Shown: piece after piece, positions 26,685 to 35,678 of the stretch
Position numbering within the stretch: position 1 is the stretch's first letter
Layout: every line of letters begins with the position of its first letter
From: Salinigranum halophilum
Lineage (GTDB): Archaea; Halobacteriota; Halobacteria; Halobacteriales; Haloferacaceae
Assembly: GCF_007004735.1 (NCBI RefSeq)
Contig: NZ_SSNL01000009.1
Coordinates: 62,001-126,000 of the forward strand
Direction: 5' to 3'
Length of the DNA: 64,000 nt
The notes under the pieces: generated by a model
The model's database searches: none
Told to the model about the DNA's origin: nothing
The model's input: only the letters and a program-made list of their open reading frames with translations
Program-made: the position numbers and the translations under genes

Positions 26685-27027
26685 TGGAACGGCGTGCCGT
26701 AGATAAAAACCGGCTTAAAATTGCAGTCACGGCACCAGATTCGGTCGAGTTCTTCCCACGTGACGATGCTTTGCTGACCGCAGCGTGGACAGGACGTATT
26801 CTCCCAGAATTCCTTGAGTCGCCGCTCGATGCGGGCATCAAGCGGCTCTGTGCTGATCTTGACAACTCCTAGCTCAATCAGCTGCCGAAACATCCCACCG
26901 AACGCTGGCTGAGCAGAAGACATCTTGCCAGATTAGCGCCGGTTCAGTGTAATTATACGGGTTTTCCGCAGCTTTGCATAAGAGCGAAGATTGCGATTCA
27001 CGACTGTAGTCGCGAAGGGGGAGGACG

Positions 27028-27282
27028 CCTCGCTCAGACTGTATTTGATCCTAACGTCTAGGGTTCAAGACTCGGACAGGGACACCCCCCAGTCAGAGTG
27101 AAAAGAACGGGTTGTGAACCAGGGTACAATTTGGCGGAGGGGTCCCCTCGTTCAGAGTGTAAGTCCGTTAGCGTCAATGGCATAGGGCTGAAACGGAGAC
27201 ACCTCCAGTCAGAGTGAAAAGAACCACGAGAGCAGGCTGATATACAGTTTGTTATAGGGGACCCCTCATTCAGACTGAAAGC
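27028..27282. repeat. ORB-like repeats, family B, 3' side of orc copy 2
   Basis: The gap 26924-27287 has no gene. It holds copies of a motif near ACCCCTCATTCAGACTGAAA: 27079-27107, 27138-27162, 27195-27225 and 27256-27282, plus a weaker one near 27028-27050. All are in the same direction. The spacing of the clear copies is about 58 nt, nearly regular. Matching copies lie upstream of the orc gene, with one in the opposite direction. Confidence 0.8.
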
Positions 27283-27287
27283 AGTGA

Positions 27288-28580
27288 TTAGGAACCCAGG
27301 GTGGTCTGCGATGACTGGTCCTGTACTTCGGAGATATCCTCAAGATCCTCAAACGACGGTAACGCATCAAGACTCGCATCGCGATGCACTGCTTTCACGA
27401 TGTGTTCAGGGTTGGTAACCAACCGGTGAAGGAGGTAGCTGCCTTGGGAACGACCGCCGCCGGTCTTGGTCGATTCGATAACACCGAGAAACGCCTGTTC
27501 TTTGAGTTGCTTGTAGAGCCCGTTCTCGGTGACCGAGTCGTACCCCGCTAAGTCGCACATCTGTTCGTACCGTTCGTACACCTCACGTGTCGAGTAACTC
27601 TCTTTCGATCCGGTGATGATGAGACTGGCGAGCGAATAGAGGGCCAGTTTCGCGTGAATGGTTCCTCCACTCGTCAGTTCTTCAATACGGTTGATTTCGG
27701 CGACGTTCTGCGCTTGATTGATGTGATCGTCGGTGATTTTCGAGTCACCGTTTCGTCGGGCGAGCTCGCCTGCTTCTTTCAGGATTTCTATTGCTTTCCG
27801 GGCGTCTCCGTGTTTCTTCGCAGCGAGAGCCGCACAGAGTTCAATCGTTCCAGCACCTAAGACACCGGGTTGGAACGCGTCTGTGCGGTTTCGCATGATT
27901 TCTCGAAGCTGTTCGGCGTCGTACGGGTGGAAAAACAGCTCGCGGTGTCCGAAGCTAGAGTCAATCCGCTCGTCAAGTTGTTCTCTGTATTGGATTTTGT
28001 TACTGATTCCAATGACGCCGATGTAGCAATCGGTTTTGCCGGCCTCACGAGCCCGGGAAAGCTGCATGAGGACGTTAGAGTCGGCGAGTTTGTCGATTTC
28101 GTCAAGGATGAGAAGAACGGAATCGAGATATGTATCGAGAATTCGCCAGATGTGCTGGTAGTATTCCATCGTTCCCACCCCGCGGAGAGGAATGCGCTGC
28201 TCGTACGGAGTCTCTTGTTTGAGTGTTGTCGCAATCTGTCGCGTGACGCGTGTTTCGGTGTCTGCCTCGGAACAGTCGATATACACGACTGTACACTCGA
28301 CACTGTTAGAATGGGCAGCGGTGCGTGCTCGATTGGCAACGTGACGAGAGACGAGACTCTTCCCAGTGCCGGTCTTCCCGTAAATCATCACGTTGTTCGG
28401 AGGGTCGTCTCGAACCACGGCACCGATTTCCTGGGCGACGGATTCGATTTCCGTGTCTCGACCGACGATCCGATTTTCTTCCGGGACGTGGCCCACGTGG
28501 AGGAGCTCTTTTCGGGCGAAGATCGGATCTTGGTCCGCGAAGAGTGGGTCGACCCCTGAATCCGAATCCTCGTTCGACAT
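27288..28580 (-). CDS. orc: Orc1/Cdc6-family replication initiator (copy 2)
   Basis: 430 residues from ATG 28580. Walker A GKTGTGKS (residues 68-75), Walker B LDEID (159-163), sensor-1 region GVIGISNK, C-terminal winged helix from about residue 320. The N-terminus DPIFARKELLHVGHVPEENRIVGRD is characteristic of the other main haloarchaeal Orc type and differs from copies 1, 3 and 4 in this window. It should bind the family-B repeats found on both sides (27028-27282 and 28742-28985). The DNA around it is distinctly AT-richer than neighbouring housekeeping genes. A TATA-like CTTAATAAC lies about 25 nt upstream. Confidence 0.93.
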   Translation of the reverse strand: MSNEDSDSGVDPLFADQDPIFARKELLHVGHVPEENRIVGRDTEIESVAQEIGAVVRDDPPNNVMIYGKTGTGKSLVSRHVANRARTAAHSNSVECTVVYIDCSEADTETRVTRQIATTLKQETPYEQRIPLRGVGTMEYYQHIWRILDTYLDSVLLILDEIDKLADSNVLMQLSRAREAGKTDCYIGVIGISNKIQYREQLDERIDSSFGHRELFFHPYDAEQLREIMRNRTDAFQPGVLGAGTIELCAALAAKKHGDARKAIEILKEAGELARRNGDSKITDDHINQAQNVAEINRIEELTSGGTIHAKLALYSLASLIITGSKESYSTREVYERYEQMCDLAGYDSVTENGLYKQLKEQAFLGVIESTKTGGGRSQGSYLLHRLVTNPEHIVKAVHRDASLDALPSFEDLEDISEVQDQSSQTTLGS

Positions 28581-28741
28581 ACTCGGTATGCTACACGGAC
28601 ACTTAATAACGTTGTGGCACCTGACTCCAACTGATATATCGGCCGTAAGAATGGTGAGAACGCCGGAATCCACCATCTGGTTGTTCTTATCTCATTTACC
28701 TCACTCATACTGAATACTAGTCTAGAATCTAGTACACCCCC

Positions 28742-28985
28742 CCACCCCTCGTTCAGACTGAAAAGGACTCACGACAATACCTAGACTCTCAGTCAGACAC
28801 ACCCCTCATTCAGACTGAAAAACGAGTGAATTCAGACGAGAGAACGCCCGATAAAGCCGAAATTAGATTCTGGACGTTTTAATTCGACGACCTCCATCAC
28901 GGGTTTGAGTTCGTTCTTATTCTGATTAGGTGGTCACTCTCAAATTCATTAGCGGTTTTCAGTCTGAACGAGGGGTGGGGGGGTT
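28742..28985. repeat. ORB-like repeats, family B, upstream side of orc copy 2
   Basis: Copies at 28742-28765 and 28797-28822 point the same way as those beyond the gene's 3' end, and one at 28951-28985 is inverted. The AT-rich interval 28840-28950 between opposing copies is a natural candidate for the duplex-unwinding element. No gene is present from 28581 to 29932. Confidence 0.8.
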
Positions 28986-29071
28986 CACCGTCTCTTTCCG
29001 TTCCGATTGATCGAGAGGGAGAGGCCATTATCTATCTGATCGTTCAAATCTTACAAACAGCTTACTCGTGC

Positions 29072-29191
29072 TCTGTTGAATAGCGGTCTGGCCGGGACGG
29101 TCGGAATTTGATTCGGCTTGTCAGCCGATGACACTAGTGGTCTCAAGATCGGAGTCGCTTTACCGTGGCTCAGAGTCCGCTATTCAACACG
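29072..29191. mobile_element. MITE-like element with 15-bp terminal inverted repeats
   Basis: GTTGAATAGCGGTCT (29075-29089) is matched by the inverse AGTCCGCTATTCAAC (29174-29188), 14 of 15 positions. The ~120-nt element has no coding capacity. Such ends occur in haloarchaeal IS5-like elements, so this is probably a non-autonomous derivative mobilised in trans. Confidence 0.65.
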
Positions 29192-29213
29192 GCAGCACTA
29201 ACCTAGTTTGTGT

Positions 29214-29719
29214 GAACACACCCCTATCGATTTGTTCTAACCAATCGAAGTCGTTCGATTTGCTTCTGTTTACCTACTTAAACGGATGTCTTTAGTGTGG
29301 ACTCGAACGGTCTCGATCTCCTCAACACAAGCCCTTAGACGCTATACTAAATCTGTTCGATATCAACGCAGTCTCCCGGAAATCGCTAAGATAATCGTTT
29401 AAGCAAGGGGAATTACGCCAGAGACCACGAACGGTGAGGCACCCGATTTGTTTCATCGGTCCAACACTCGTCCTGTGGTTCCCCTTCGTACGAGAACAAA
29501 TCGATAGGGGTGAGGGGGTGGTTCCAGAGCCGGTCCCCACAAGGCAGCTCCAGTTGTCACTTGAATCCCTGCGTTCACAGCTTCACGTCGTATTCTGCGT
29601 TCACAGCTTCACGTCGTATTCTGCGTTCACAGCTTCACGTCGTATCTCAGAGGTAATCTTTCGCGTGAGTCAGCATCCCCATTAGACGTATTCGTTAGGA
29701 ACAAGTCGATAGAGGTGAG
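29214..29719. repeat. Family-E origin-like repeats, second group
   Basis: A direct copy at 29214-29242 faces inverted copies at 29493-29512 and 29698-29719 across AT-rich DNA (about 29245-29440), an arrangement expected for an origin core. The motif (CACCCCTATCGATTTGTT) is the same as in the four copies at 25637-25801. No cognate orc gene lies within this group. Confidence 0.7.
29570..29647. repeat. 26-nt tandem repeat, three copies
   Basis: The unit TGCGTTCACAGCTTCACG plus eight more bases (GTCGTATT-like) repeats at 29570, 29596 and 29622; the third copy differs near its end. It lies inside the family-E group. There are no spacers, so it is not a CRISPR. Confidence 0.85.
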
Positions 29720-29821
29720 ATTCTCTGGCCGGTCAGTCGAAATCTACAGATAAGCAACGAGTGTCGCGGGACTTGACCTCGAGACGGTTCACGGTCTGAT
29801 GCGTGCATTCGGAGAACGCGC

Positions 29822-29923
29822 GAACAGCGGACATCGTGGTGTGTTCACCGGTGGGTTTATATACTCACTTGGGGGCCAGGACGGAGGTCGTGCGTCGGGA
29901 ACACCACCGTGTCCGCCGTTCCG
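29822..29923. repeat. ORB-like repeats, family C, 3' side of orc copy 3
   Basis: GAACAGCGGACATCGTGGTG at 29822-29841 faces the inverse GAACACCACCGTGTCCGC at 29899-29916, across a TATA-like GTTTATATACTC. Further copies lie upstream of the gene at 31206-31997. Confidence 0.75.
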
Positions 29924-29932
29924 TGGGGTGGG

Positions 29933-31180
29933 CTACTCGAAGTCGTCGAGCGTCGCTGACACGGGCGGGTCGTCGACGTGTTCCTCGATGGAGTCGTGCA
30001 TGCCGACGAGTTCGACCGTCTCGGCCATCGCCGAGAGGAGGAGTTCGACGTCCATGTCGAGGGCGTACTCGCGGTAGGTCCCCCCGCGACGCCCTTCGTT
30101 ACGCTCGGTGACGCTCACGATGCCGAGCATCGCCAGTTCCGAGAGGTGGTCGCGCATCCGTCGCGGGACGAGCGGGTCGCGGTTGGCGAGTTCGGCAAAG
30201 CGGGTGTACCGAGGGCGCACGTCGCGCGAGCGGATGGGTGCTTCGCCCTCTAAATCGAGCGTCAACAGCGCGTAGAGGACGAGGTGACCGTGCTCGGTGA
30301 GCCCTGTGATGCCTTCCTTGATTCGACCGCGTTCGAGCGCTCGTCTTCCCCGTCGGACGTGTTCGGCCGTGACGCGTTCGGTGTCCTCGTCGCGGGCGAG
30401 GTCGCCCGCCTTCATCAGGAGGTCGATGGACTGTCTCGCGTCCCCCGCGTCCTTCGCGCCGTAGGCGGCACAGAGTGGGATGACCTCGTCGTCGAGGACG
30501 CCGTCGTGGAAGGCGACGTCGGCACGCTGTTGCAGGATAGCACGGAGGTTCGTGGCGTTGTACGCGGGGAAGTGGATCTCCTGTTCACACAGGGAGCTTT
30601 TCACCTTGGGCGAGAGGTCGTCGCGGAACGAGAAGTCGTTCGAGATGCCGATGAGACCGATCTTGGCCTCCGCGACCTTGTCGTTCGCACGAGCGCGCGG
30701 GAGCTGGTAGAGGATGCTGTCGTCGTCGATGTGGTCGATCTCGTCGAGCACGACGAGAACGGTCCCGCCGCAGTCGTCGAGTTCGTCCCAGAGCATCTCG
30801 TAGACGGCACCGAGGGGGTACCCCGTGGTCGAGATCTGGTTCGTCTCCGAGCGGAACTCGTTCACCAGGCGCGTCGCGACCTGGTACGACGAGGTGAGCC
30901 CGTCGCAGTTCGAGAACACGACCGTGAGGTCGATGTCGTCGTACTCCGCGACGTCGAGTTTCAGATGCTCGAGCAGGTACCGGGTCGCCGCCGTCTTCCC
31001 GACGCCCGTCTTGCCGTAGAGGAAGACGTTGTTCGGCTGTTCGCCGTTGATCACGGGCTGGAGCGCGCCCTGGTACGTTCGCAGTTCCTCGTCCCTCCCG
31101 ACCAGCTCCTCGGGCTGGTAGTCCTCCCGAAGTGCGTCGCGGTCACGATAGATGTCGTGGTCCCGCTCGAAGAGGGCCAT
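29933..31180 (-). CDS. orc: Orc1/Cdc6-family replication initiator (copy 3)
   Basis: 415 residues from ATG 31180; longer in-frame versions read through promoter and repeats and are rejected. Walker A GKTGVGKT (56-63), Walker B LDEIDHIDD (about 145-153), sensor-1 GLIGISND, and a C-terminal winged helix with ELAMLGIVSVTER. It is clearly paralogous to copy 1 (ERDHDIYRDRDALREDYQPEELVGRD versus the similar start of copy 1). Codon use is GC-rich like the host genes, unlike copies 1, 2 and 4, suggesting longer residence in this genome. Family-C repeats lie on both sides; one abuts the TATA box (31202-31209), so autoregulation is likely. Confidence 0.93.
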   Translation of the reverse strand: MALFERDHDIYRDRDALREDYQPEELVGRDEELRTYQGALQPVINGEQPNNVFLYGKTGVGKTAATRYLLEHLKLDVAEYDDIDLTVVFSNCDGLTSSYQVATRLVNEFRSETNQISTTGYPLGAVYEMLWDELDDCGGTVLVVLDEIDHIDDDSILYQLPRARANDKVAEAKIGLIGISNDFSFRDDLSPKVKSSLCEQEIHFPAYNATNLRAILQQRADVAFHDGVLDDEVIPLCAAYGAKDAGDARQSIDLLMKAGDLARDEDTERVTAEHVRRGRRALERGRIKEGITGLTEHGHLVLYALLTLDLEGEAPIRSRDVRPRYTRFAELANRDPLVPRRMRDHLSELAMLGIVSVTERNEGRRGGTYREYALDMDVELLLSAMAETVELVGMHDSIEEHVDDPPVSATLDDFE

Positions 31181-31201
31181 GAGTGACACTTTCGCGGTTT
31201 C

Positions 31202-31209
31202 TTTATAAA
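31202..31209 (-). promoter_or_regulatory. TATA box of orc copy 3 abutting an ORB-like repeat
   Basis: TTTATAAA on either strand, centred about 26 nt before the ATG. Immediately upstream on the minus strand is GCGGACACGGTGG, the family-C motif, covering the BRE position. Confidence 0.65.
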
Positions 31210-31997
31210 ACCACCGTGTCCGCAGTGTCCGCTGTTCTTCGAGTATATAAAGAACGGGCGGGACACACCCCCTCCACTTTGTCCGCAGTAACGTCACGAG
31301 CGAGGGGGTGGGGGTGTGCGGAGACCTTGTCATGACACAAATGTTTAGTACCCCTCGCGTTGATGTGGTCCGTAGCCTCGACAAAGTAGTTTGTACGTAC
31401 ATCATTTTAGTTAAATTAATGACGGTGAGTAGTGAGTTCGGCACCCCCCACCCACCGTCGTGGAGCAAGAACAGCGGACATAGTGGTGTGAGTGTACCCT
31501 CCCCCATCTTCGGGACGCCGTCCCGACTCGACGGATGAGGTCCCGCTGCGTCCACCTCCCACGACCTGCCCGTCCCGTCTCCACCACCTCGCCGATTCGT
31601 CTCCACCCCTCCCAATTCGTCCCGCAGCACTCGTCCACCACCGACTCACTCACACGACCGGCCGTGACCACCGACAGTCGACCCTCAGACGCCGAAGAAC
31701 AGCGGACATCGTGGGGTCCCAGGGCACCGAATCCAGTCGGGGACGCCGCGACTGCGGCCCGGGTAGCATCACCGACTCAAGAATCACCCACCCGAGGTGT
31801 CACCGCCCTGAGACGCGAGCGGCCGCTCGGCGGAGAGTGGGCAGACCGCGTGACGAACACGTGGGCGGAACGGCGGACACGGTGGTGTCCGTCCGACGTG
31901 CCAGCGCCACCGATACCCCGAACGGTAATCGTCCACGAGTCCTCGTCGTGAGAGCGACAGGCGAGCCGTGCGCGGAACAGCGGACACGGTGGTGTTC
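31206..31997. repeat. ORB-like repeats, family C, upstream side of orc copy 3
   Basis: Region 31181-32061 has no convincing gene. Repeats in the CACCGTGTCCGC direction: 31208-31235 (with an extra half) and 31261-31290 (diverged). In the opposite direction (GAACAGCGGACACGGTGGTG): 31469-31492, 31697-31719, 31867-31890 and 31974-31997. The AT-rich stretch at about 31383-31430 lies between the two groups and is a candidate unwinding element. Confidence 0.8.
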
Positions 31998-32061
31998 GCG
32001 ATACCTGTCTCCGGTCGCGGTCGACAGTCGACGACGCCAGTGGTTGTCGGCGCGGGCGGAG

Positions 32062-33405
32062 TCACCTGTTGGTTGTGCCCAACTCCGAGCGGCTCACCCG
32101 CTCGATGAACGCCTCGTACTCCGAGAGCACTGCGTCGAGAGAGAAGTCTTCCGCCCGCGTTCCCAACGCCGCAGCCGGAACGGGTGCGTCGAGCGTCCCG
32201 AGGATGGCTTCGGCGAAGGCGGCGTCGTCGCCGACGGGCGTGAGCCGGCCGTACCGTCCGTCGGCGAGGATCTCGCGTGGTCCCGACGGGCAGTCTGTCG
32301 AGACGATCGGCGTCTCACACGCGAGCGCCTCGAGGAGCACCGTGGGGAGCCCCTCGTGTTTCGACGAGAGGGCGAACACGGATGCGGCGGCCATGTAGGC
32401 GTAGGCGTTGTCGACGTAGCCGACAAACGTGACGGCGTCGTCGAGACCGAACTCCGTCGCCAGCGACTCCAGTTCCTCACGATTCGACCCGGAGCCTCCG
32501 ACGACGAGTTTGACCCAGGGCCGTTCCTCGCGGACGCGCCGGAACGCCCGGAGGAGCATCGCGTGGTCCTTCGCGTCCTCGAGCCGCCCGACGGTGAATA
32601 TCACGTCGCCCTCCATGAGCTCACGCGCTTCGTCGTCGAGACCCTCGCCCGCCGCGGCTCTGATCGCCTCGACGTCGATGGGGTTGTACAGCACCGACAC
32701 CTGGTCGTCTGCGACTCCGGTTCCGTCGACAACACTGTCGACGACGCCTCGCGAGACGCCGACGACGTGGTCGGCCTGTGGGTAGAGCACCGAGGCGAGC
32801 CTGGCGGTCACGCGGTCGCGCAACCCCGGACGGACCCCGAAGGTGTTGTGCTCGGTGAGGACGAGGCGTGTGCCGACCCCGGCGACGGCGTCGGCGAGGA
32901 CACCGACGACGTTCGCGTTCATCATCGCCGCGAACAGGACGTCGGGGCGCTCGCGGCGGAGGTACGCGCGCAGCGCCGGAATCGCGGCGAGCACGCCGAC
33001 CCCCGGCACCACCGGCGTCTCCAGGTCGACGACGCTGACCGCGCTGTCGACGCGGGCGAGCAACGGGCCGGTGCCACGTGCGAGGACGAGGTCGACGCTG
33101 TACCCGCGCGCGGCGAGGCCGTTCGCGATGGTGACGGTCACTTGCTGTGCGCCCCCGAGGTTCATCGTCGGGATGAAGAAGGCGAGCCGTGGCGTCGCTC
33201 GCATCGTGGCGCTCGCAGCGCTCACCACGCCTTCGGTCTCGTGTTCGCCGTTCGTGGCGGTCGACCCGTTGGTGGCCGGTCCGCCGGTAGCCGGTCCGCT
33301 GACCGTCGCTCTGTTCGCCGTCGACCCGTCGGCTCCCTGCCGGCGCGTCGGGTCCGGACTCGCCCAGTTCGTGACGGGGCGACCGCTGGGGCCGGCGTCG
33401 CTCAC
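32062..33405 (-). CDS. GT4-family glycosyltransferase
   Basis: 447 residues if GTG 33405 is used (it overlaps the stop of the upstream GT2 gene by 4 nt); an ATG at 33204 would remove a low-complexity Ala/Thr/Gly-rich leader of 67 residues. From there the fold is GT-B: MNLGGAQQVTVTIANGLAARG near the start, VLTEHNTFG, and the nucleotide-sugar-binding C-terminal half with FTVGRLEDAKDH and the E-x7-E pattern in SKHEGLPTVLLEALACETPIV. It transfers an activated sugar to a lipid or glycan acceptor, probably in surface glycan assembly, with the GT2 enzyme encoded just upstream. Confidence 0.9.
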   Translation of the reverse strand: MSDAGPSGRPVTNWASPDPTRRQGADGSTANRATVSGPATGGPATNGSTATNGEHETEGVVSAASATMRATPRLAFFIPTMNLGGAQQVTVTIANGLAARGYSVDLVLARGTGPLLARVDSAVSVVDLETPVVPGVGVLAAIPALRAYLRRERPDVLFAAMMNANVVGVLADAVAGVGTRLVLTEHNTFGVRPGLRDRVTARLASVLYPQADHVVGVSRGVVDSVVDGTGVADDQVSVLYNPIDVEAIRAAAGEGLDDEARELMEGDVIFTVGRLEDAKDHAMLLRAFRRVREERPWVKLVVGGSGSNREELESLATEFGLDDAVTFVGYVDNAYAYMAAASVFALSSKHEGLPTVLLEALACETPIVSTDCPSGPREILADGRYGRLTPVGDDAAFAEAILGTLDAPVPAAALGTRAEDFSLDAVLSEYEAFIERVSRSELGTTNR

Positions 33406-34346
33406 AGCCCCACCACCCGGTGGAGGAGCTGTCGCCCGCGCCGTGCCGGCGCGTAGGTGTATCGCCCGCCCAACGCGGTCGCGAGGAACAGATACGCCTC
33501 GAGGTCGGTCGGGTCGAGGCGGAGCGACCGGAGGAGGAACCGTCGCGCGTCGGCGTAGTGGCCGTGCTGGACGGCGGTCCGGCCCATCTTCCCGGCCATC
33601 GCTGCCTCGAACGCTCGCCCCATCCCTCGTTCGGCGGCCAGTGGACGGAACGTCTCCATGAACAGCGGGTACGTCACGTCGCGCTTCGTCACGTAGTTCT
33701 TGGTCACCCGGTCGTCGCCTTCGAGGTGGCGCACGACGAGGGGTTCCTCGCAGGCCTCGAAGGCACACCCCAGCGACAGCCGCACGAACCACTCGCGGTC
33801 CGACCAGCTGGGGAACCGCTCGTCGGGGGACGCCACGGTGTCGAAGACGTCGGCGCGCACCATCACGCCGGAGTACTCCGAGATGGACTCACCCCGGAGA
33901 AGCGCGTCCGTCACCCAGCCGCGGAGCGTGTGGACGACTGTGTTCACCGGCCGTCCGTTCTGGCGGAGTTCGGTGCCGACGTAGACGAGACCGACGTCGT
34001 CGTCGCTCGCCTCGAAGGTGGCCACCTGGCGGGCGAGCTTCGACGGTTTCCACTCGTCGTCGTCGTCGAGGAAGGCGACGTACTCGCCCGTACAGGCGTT
34101 GATCCCGCGGTTCCGTGTCGCGTTCCCGCCCCGATTCTCCTCGTTACGGAGGTAGACGACGCGCCGGAGGCTCCGCAGGTCGACACCCTCGACGACCGGC
34201 TCTAGCGGCGTCGGCGAGCAGTCGTCGACGACGACGAGTTCGATGCTCGGGTACGTCTGTGCGGCGACGCTCTCGAGCGCTCGGCGGAGGCGGTCGGGCC
34301 GGTCGTACGTCGGGAGGACGACGCTGACGAGCGGCACGCTGGTCAC
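33402..34346 (-). CDS. GT2-family glycosyltransferase
   Basis: 314 residues, GTG start at 34346. The GT-A fold is evident: VSVVLPTYDRPDRLRRALES, VDDCS, the acceptor-side NRGGNATRNRGI and the metal-binding DXD block FLDDDDEW (about 93-100); a W-S-D-R-E-W catalytic-region motif follows near residue 180. The C-terminal ~90 residues are helical. The protein is soluble and probably acts at the inner face of the membrane on a lipid-linked sugar. Its stop overlaps the GTG of the GT4 gene, so the two are translationally coupled. Confidence 0.92.
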   Translation of the reverse strand: MTSVPLVSVVLPTYDRPDRLRRALESVAAQTYPSIELVVVDDCSPTPLEPVVEGVDLRSLRRVVYLRNEENRGGNATRNRGINACTGEYVAFLDDDDEWKPSKLARQVATFEASDDDVGLVYVGTELRQNGRPVNTVVHTLRGWVTDALLRGESISEYSGVMVRADVFDTVASPDERFPSWSDREWFVRLSLGCAFEACEEPLVVRHLEGDDRVTKNYVTKRDVTYPLFMETFRPLAAERGMGRAFEAAMAGKMGRTAVQHGHYADARRFLLRSLRLDPTDLEAYLFLATALGGRYTYAPARRGRQLLHRVVGL

Positions 34347-34602
34347 GGTCGGGCCTCACGCGGGGCAGTCCGGCAGGTCGAGGGAGAATCGTGCTCGGTC
34401 ATTGCGCGTTCTGAGGTGTGTGACTCAGATAGTTACCCACCCTCTACCGGCCGAATTCTGGATGTACGCCGCCCCTACCGCCGTGTTCACTCCGTACCCA
34501 CGCATCAGTAGCCCACGCGCTCACGTCTCGACCGCCGGCGCGCCCGCACGGTTCCGTCGCGCTCCGAGCCACCTATACGCCTCCCGCGGCGAAGACGACG
34601 GT

Positions 34603-35340
34603 ATGCGCCTCGCCGAACGCTCGTGGACGGACGTCGACACTGTCGAGACCGACCTGGCCGTCGTCCCCGTCGGCAGCACCGAACAGCACGGCCCGCACGG
34701 CCCGCTCGGAACCGACACGCTGACCGCCCGTGCCGTCGCCGACGCCGGTGTCGAGCGGTGTGACCGCGACGTGGTCGTCACGCCTGCCATCCCGGTCGGC
34801 GTCGCCGAGGAACACCGCCAGTTCACCGGAACGCTCTGGGTCGCTCCCGACACCTTCCGCGCGTACGTCCGCGACGTCGTCGCCAGCCTCGCCCACCACG
34901 GCTTCGACCGCGTCGTCCTCGTGAACGGCCACGGCGGCAACGTCGACGCGCTCCGAGAGGTCGCGGGGGAGATCACCCGCCACGACGAGGCGTACGCCGT
35001 CCCGTTCACGTGGTTCGACGCCGTCGGTGACGACGCCGCGGAGATGGGCCACGGCGGCCCGCTGGAGACGTCGCTCCTCCTCGCGACCCACCCCGACCTC
35101 CTGGACGAGGAGCGGTTCGCGGAGGCCCGCGACGGCGGGAGTGCGGGGTGGGGCGAGTGGGTAGAGAAAGTAAACCTCGCGTTCGACAGCGCGGAGTTCA
35201 CCGACAACGGCACCGTCGGCGACCCGACCAGGGCCTCCGAGGAGTGGGGCGAGGAACTCCTCGACCGCGCCGCGACAGCACTGGCTGCGGTGCTCGACGC
35301 CGTCGCCGACCGCGAGACGAACCGGCCCGAACACAAGTGA
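34603..35340 (+). CDS. Creatininase-family amidohydrolase
   Basis: 245 residues from ATG 34603. Metal-binding motifs of the family are present: GSTEQHGPHGPLGTDT (Glu, His and Asp ligands near 30-42), VNGHGGN (about 107-113) and GHGGPLETS (about 149-157, catalytic Glu). Archaeal members include ArfB, the FAPy deformylase in riboflavin and F420 precursor synthesis, as well as creatininases; sequence reading alone does not separate these. The length fits. The nearest same-strand neighbour is an orc gene, so context does not help. Confidence 0.88.
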   Translation: MRLAERSWTDVDTVETDLAVVPVGSTEQHGPHGPLGTDTLTARAVADAGVERCDRDVVVTPAIPVGVAEEHRQFTGTLWVAPDTFRAYVRDVVASLAHHGFDRVVLVNGHGGNVDALREVAGEITRHDEAYAVPFTWFDAVGDDAAEMGHGGPLETSLLLATHPDLLDEERFAEARDGGSAGWGEWVEKVNLAFDSAEFTDNGTVGDPTRASEEWGEELLDRAATALAAVLDAVADRETNRPEHK

Positions 35341-35370
35341 TTATCATGTCACAAGAAGTCTCCCCGTTCC

Positions 35371-35677
35371 CCCCACCGTGTCCTCATAAATTAGTTGGAT
35401 AATGCTCCCTCCCCCCACGTGTCCTCATAAGTTAGGTGAGAGGTTCGGGGGGATTGGACGCGCGCTGGTTTTCACTCACGAATACCATCTCAAATTAATT
35501 CGCTGGATGTCACGCGCCACCCGTATTCATATTATTTAAATCTTTGCTTACACTCACTTATTACTAGTTCTCTACGAACTATTGGTTCCTTTCGGAGACA
35601 TTATGCGGACATGGTGGGGGGTGAGGATATAAATAAGAACTACTATGCAGACACACTGGACGCTCCGGACACGGGGG
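35371..35677. repeat. ORB-like repeats, family D, upstream of orc copy 4
   Basis: CCCCACCGTGTCCTCATAA at 35371-35389 and CCCCCACGTGTCCTCATAA at about 35412-35430 are direct; the inverse TTATGCGGACATGGTGGGG lies at about 35601-35619, and GGACACGGGGG (35667-35677) abuts the TATA box of the orc gene. The AT-rich interval 35480-35595 is the likely unwinding element. The core CACCGTGTCC is shared with family C; the outer half (CTCATAA) differs. Confidence 0.8.
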
Positions 35678-35678
35678 T

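Larger units (their letters stand above)
25811..26923 (-). pseudogene. IS1595-type transposase with one in-frame stop
   Basis: About 370 codons. The N-terminal half has a zinc ribbon (CPRCG...CRDC, residues about 45-67) and HTH-like helices, then VDESGEVCSGYKGQEPPRE with the first catalytic Asp; the second half has EVWTDGLQAYR with the second Asp and HINQAECLFSLVQPWLRKFRG with the DDE-type third residue. One TAG (26357-26359) splits it where relatives likely carry Gln (GDQLTLVAA), a C-to-T change. The gene otherwise looks intact. Five long hairpins lie inside the coding region. The insertion sits between family-E repeats and the family-B origin. Terminal repeats could not be located by eye. 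Confidence 0.85.

Noticed and set aside
27079-27282. CRISPR-like regular spacing of repeats
   Set aside because: Copies are imperfect, partly inverted on the other side of the gene, and flank an orc gene; ORB-like repeats explain them better.
29570-29647. CRISPR array
   Set aside because: Three 26-nt repeats are directly adjacent with no spacers.
31492-32061. Possible gene upstream of the GT4 gene on the plus strand
   Set aside because: The open frame runs through four origin-type repeats and into the antisense of the glycosyltransferase; no family resemblance.
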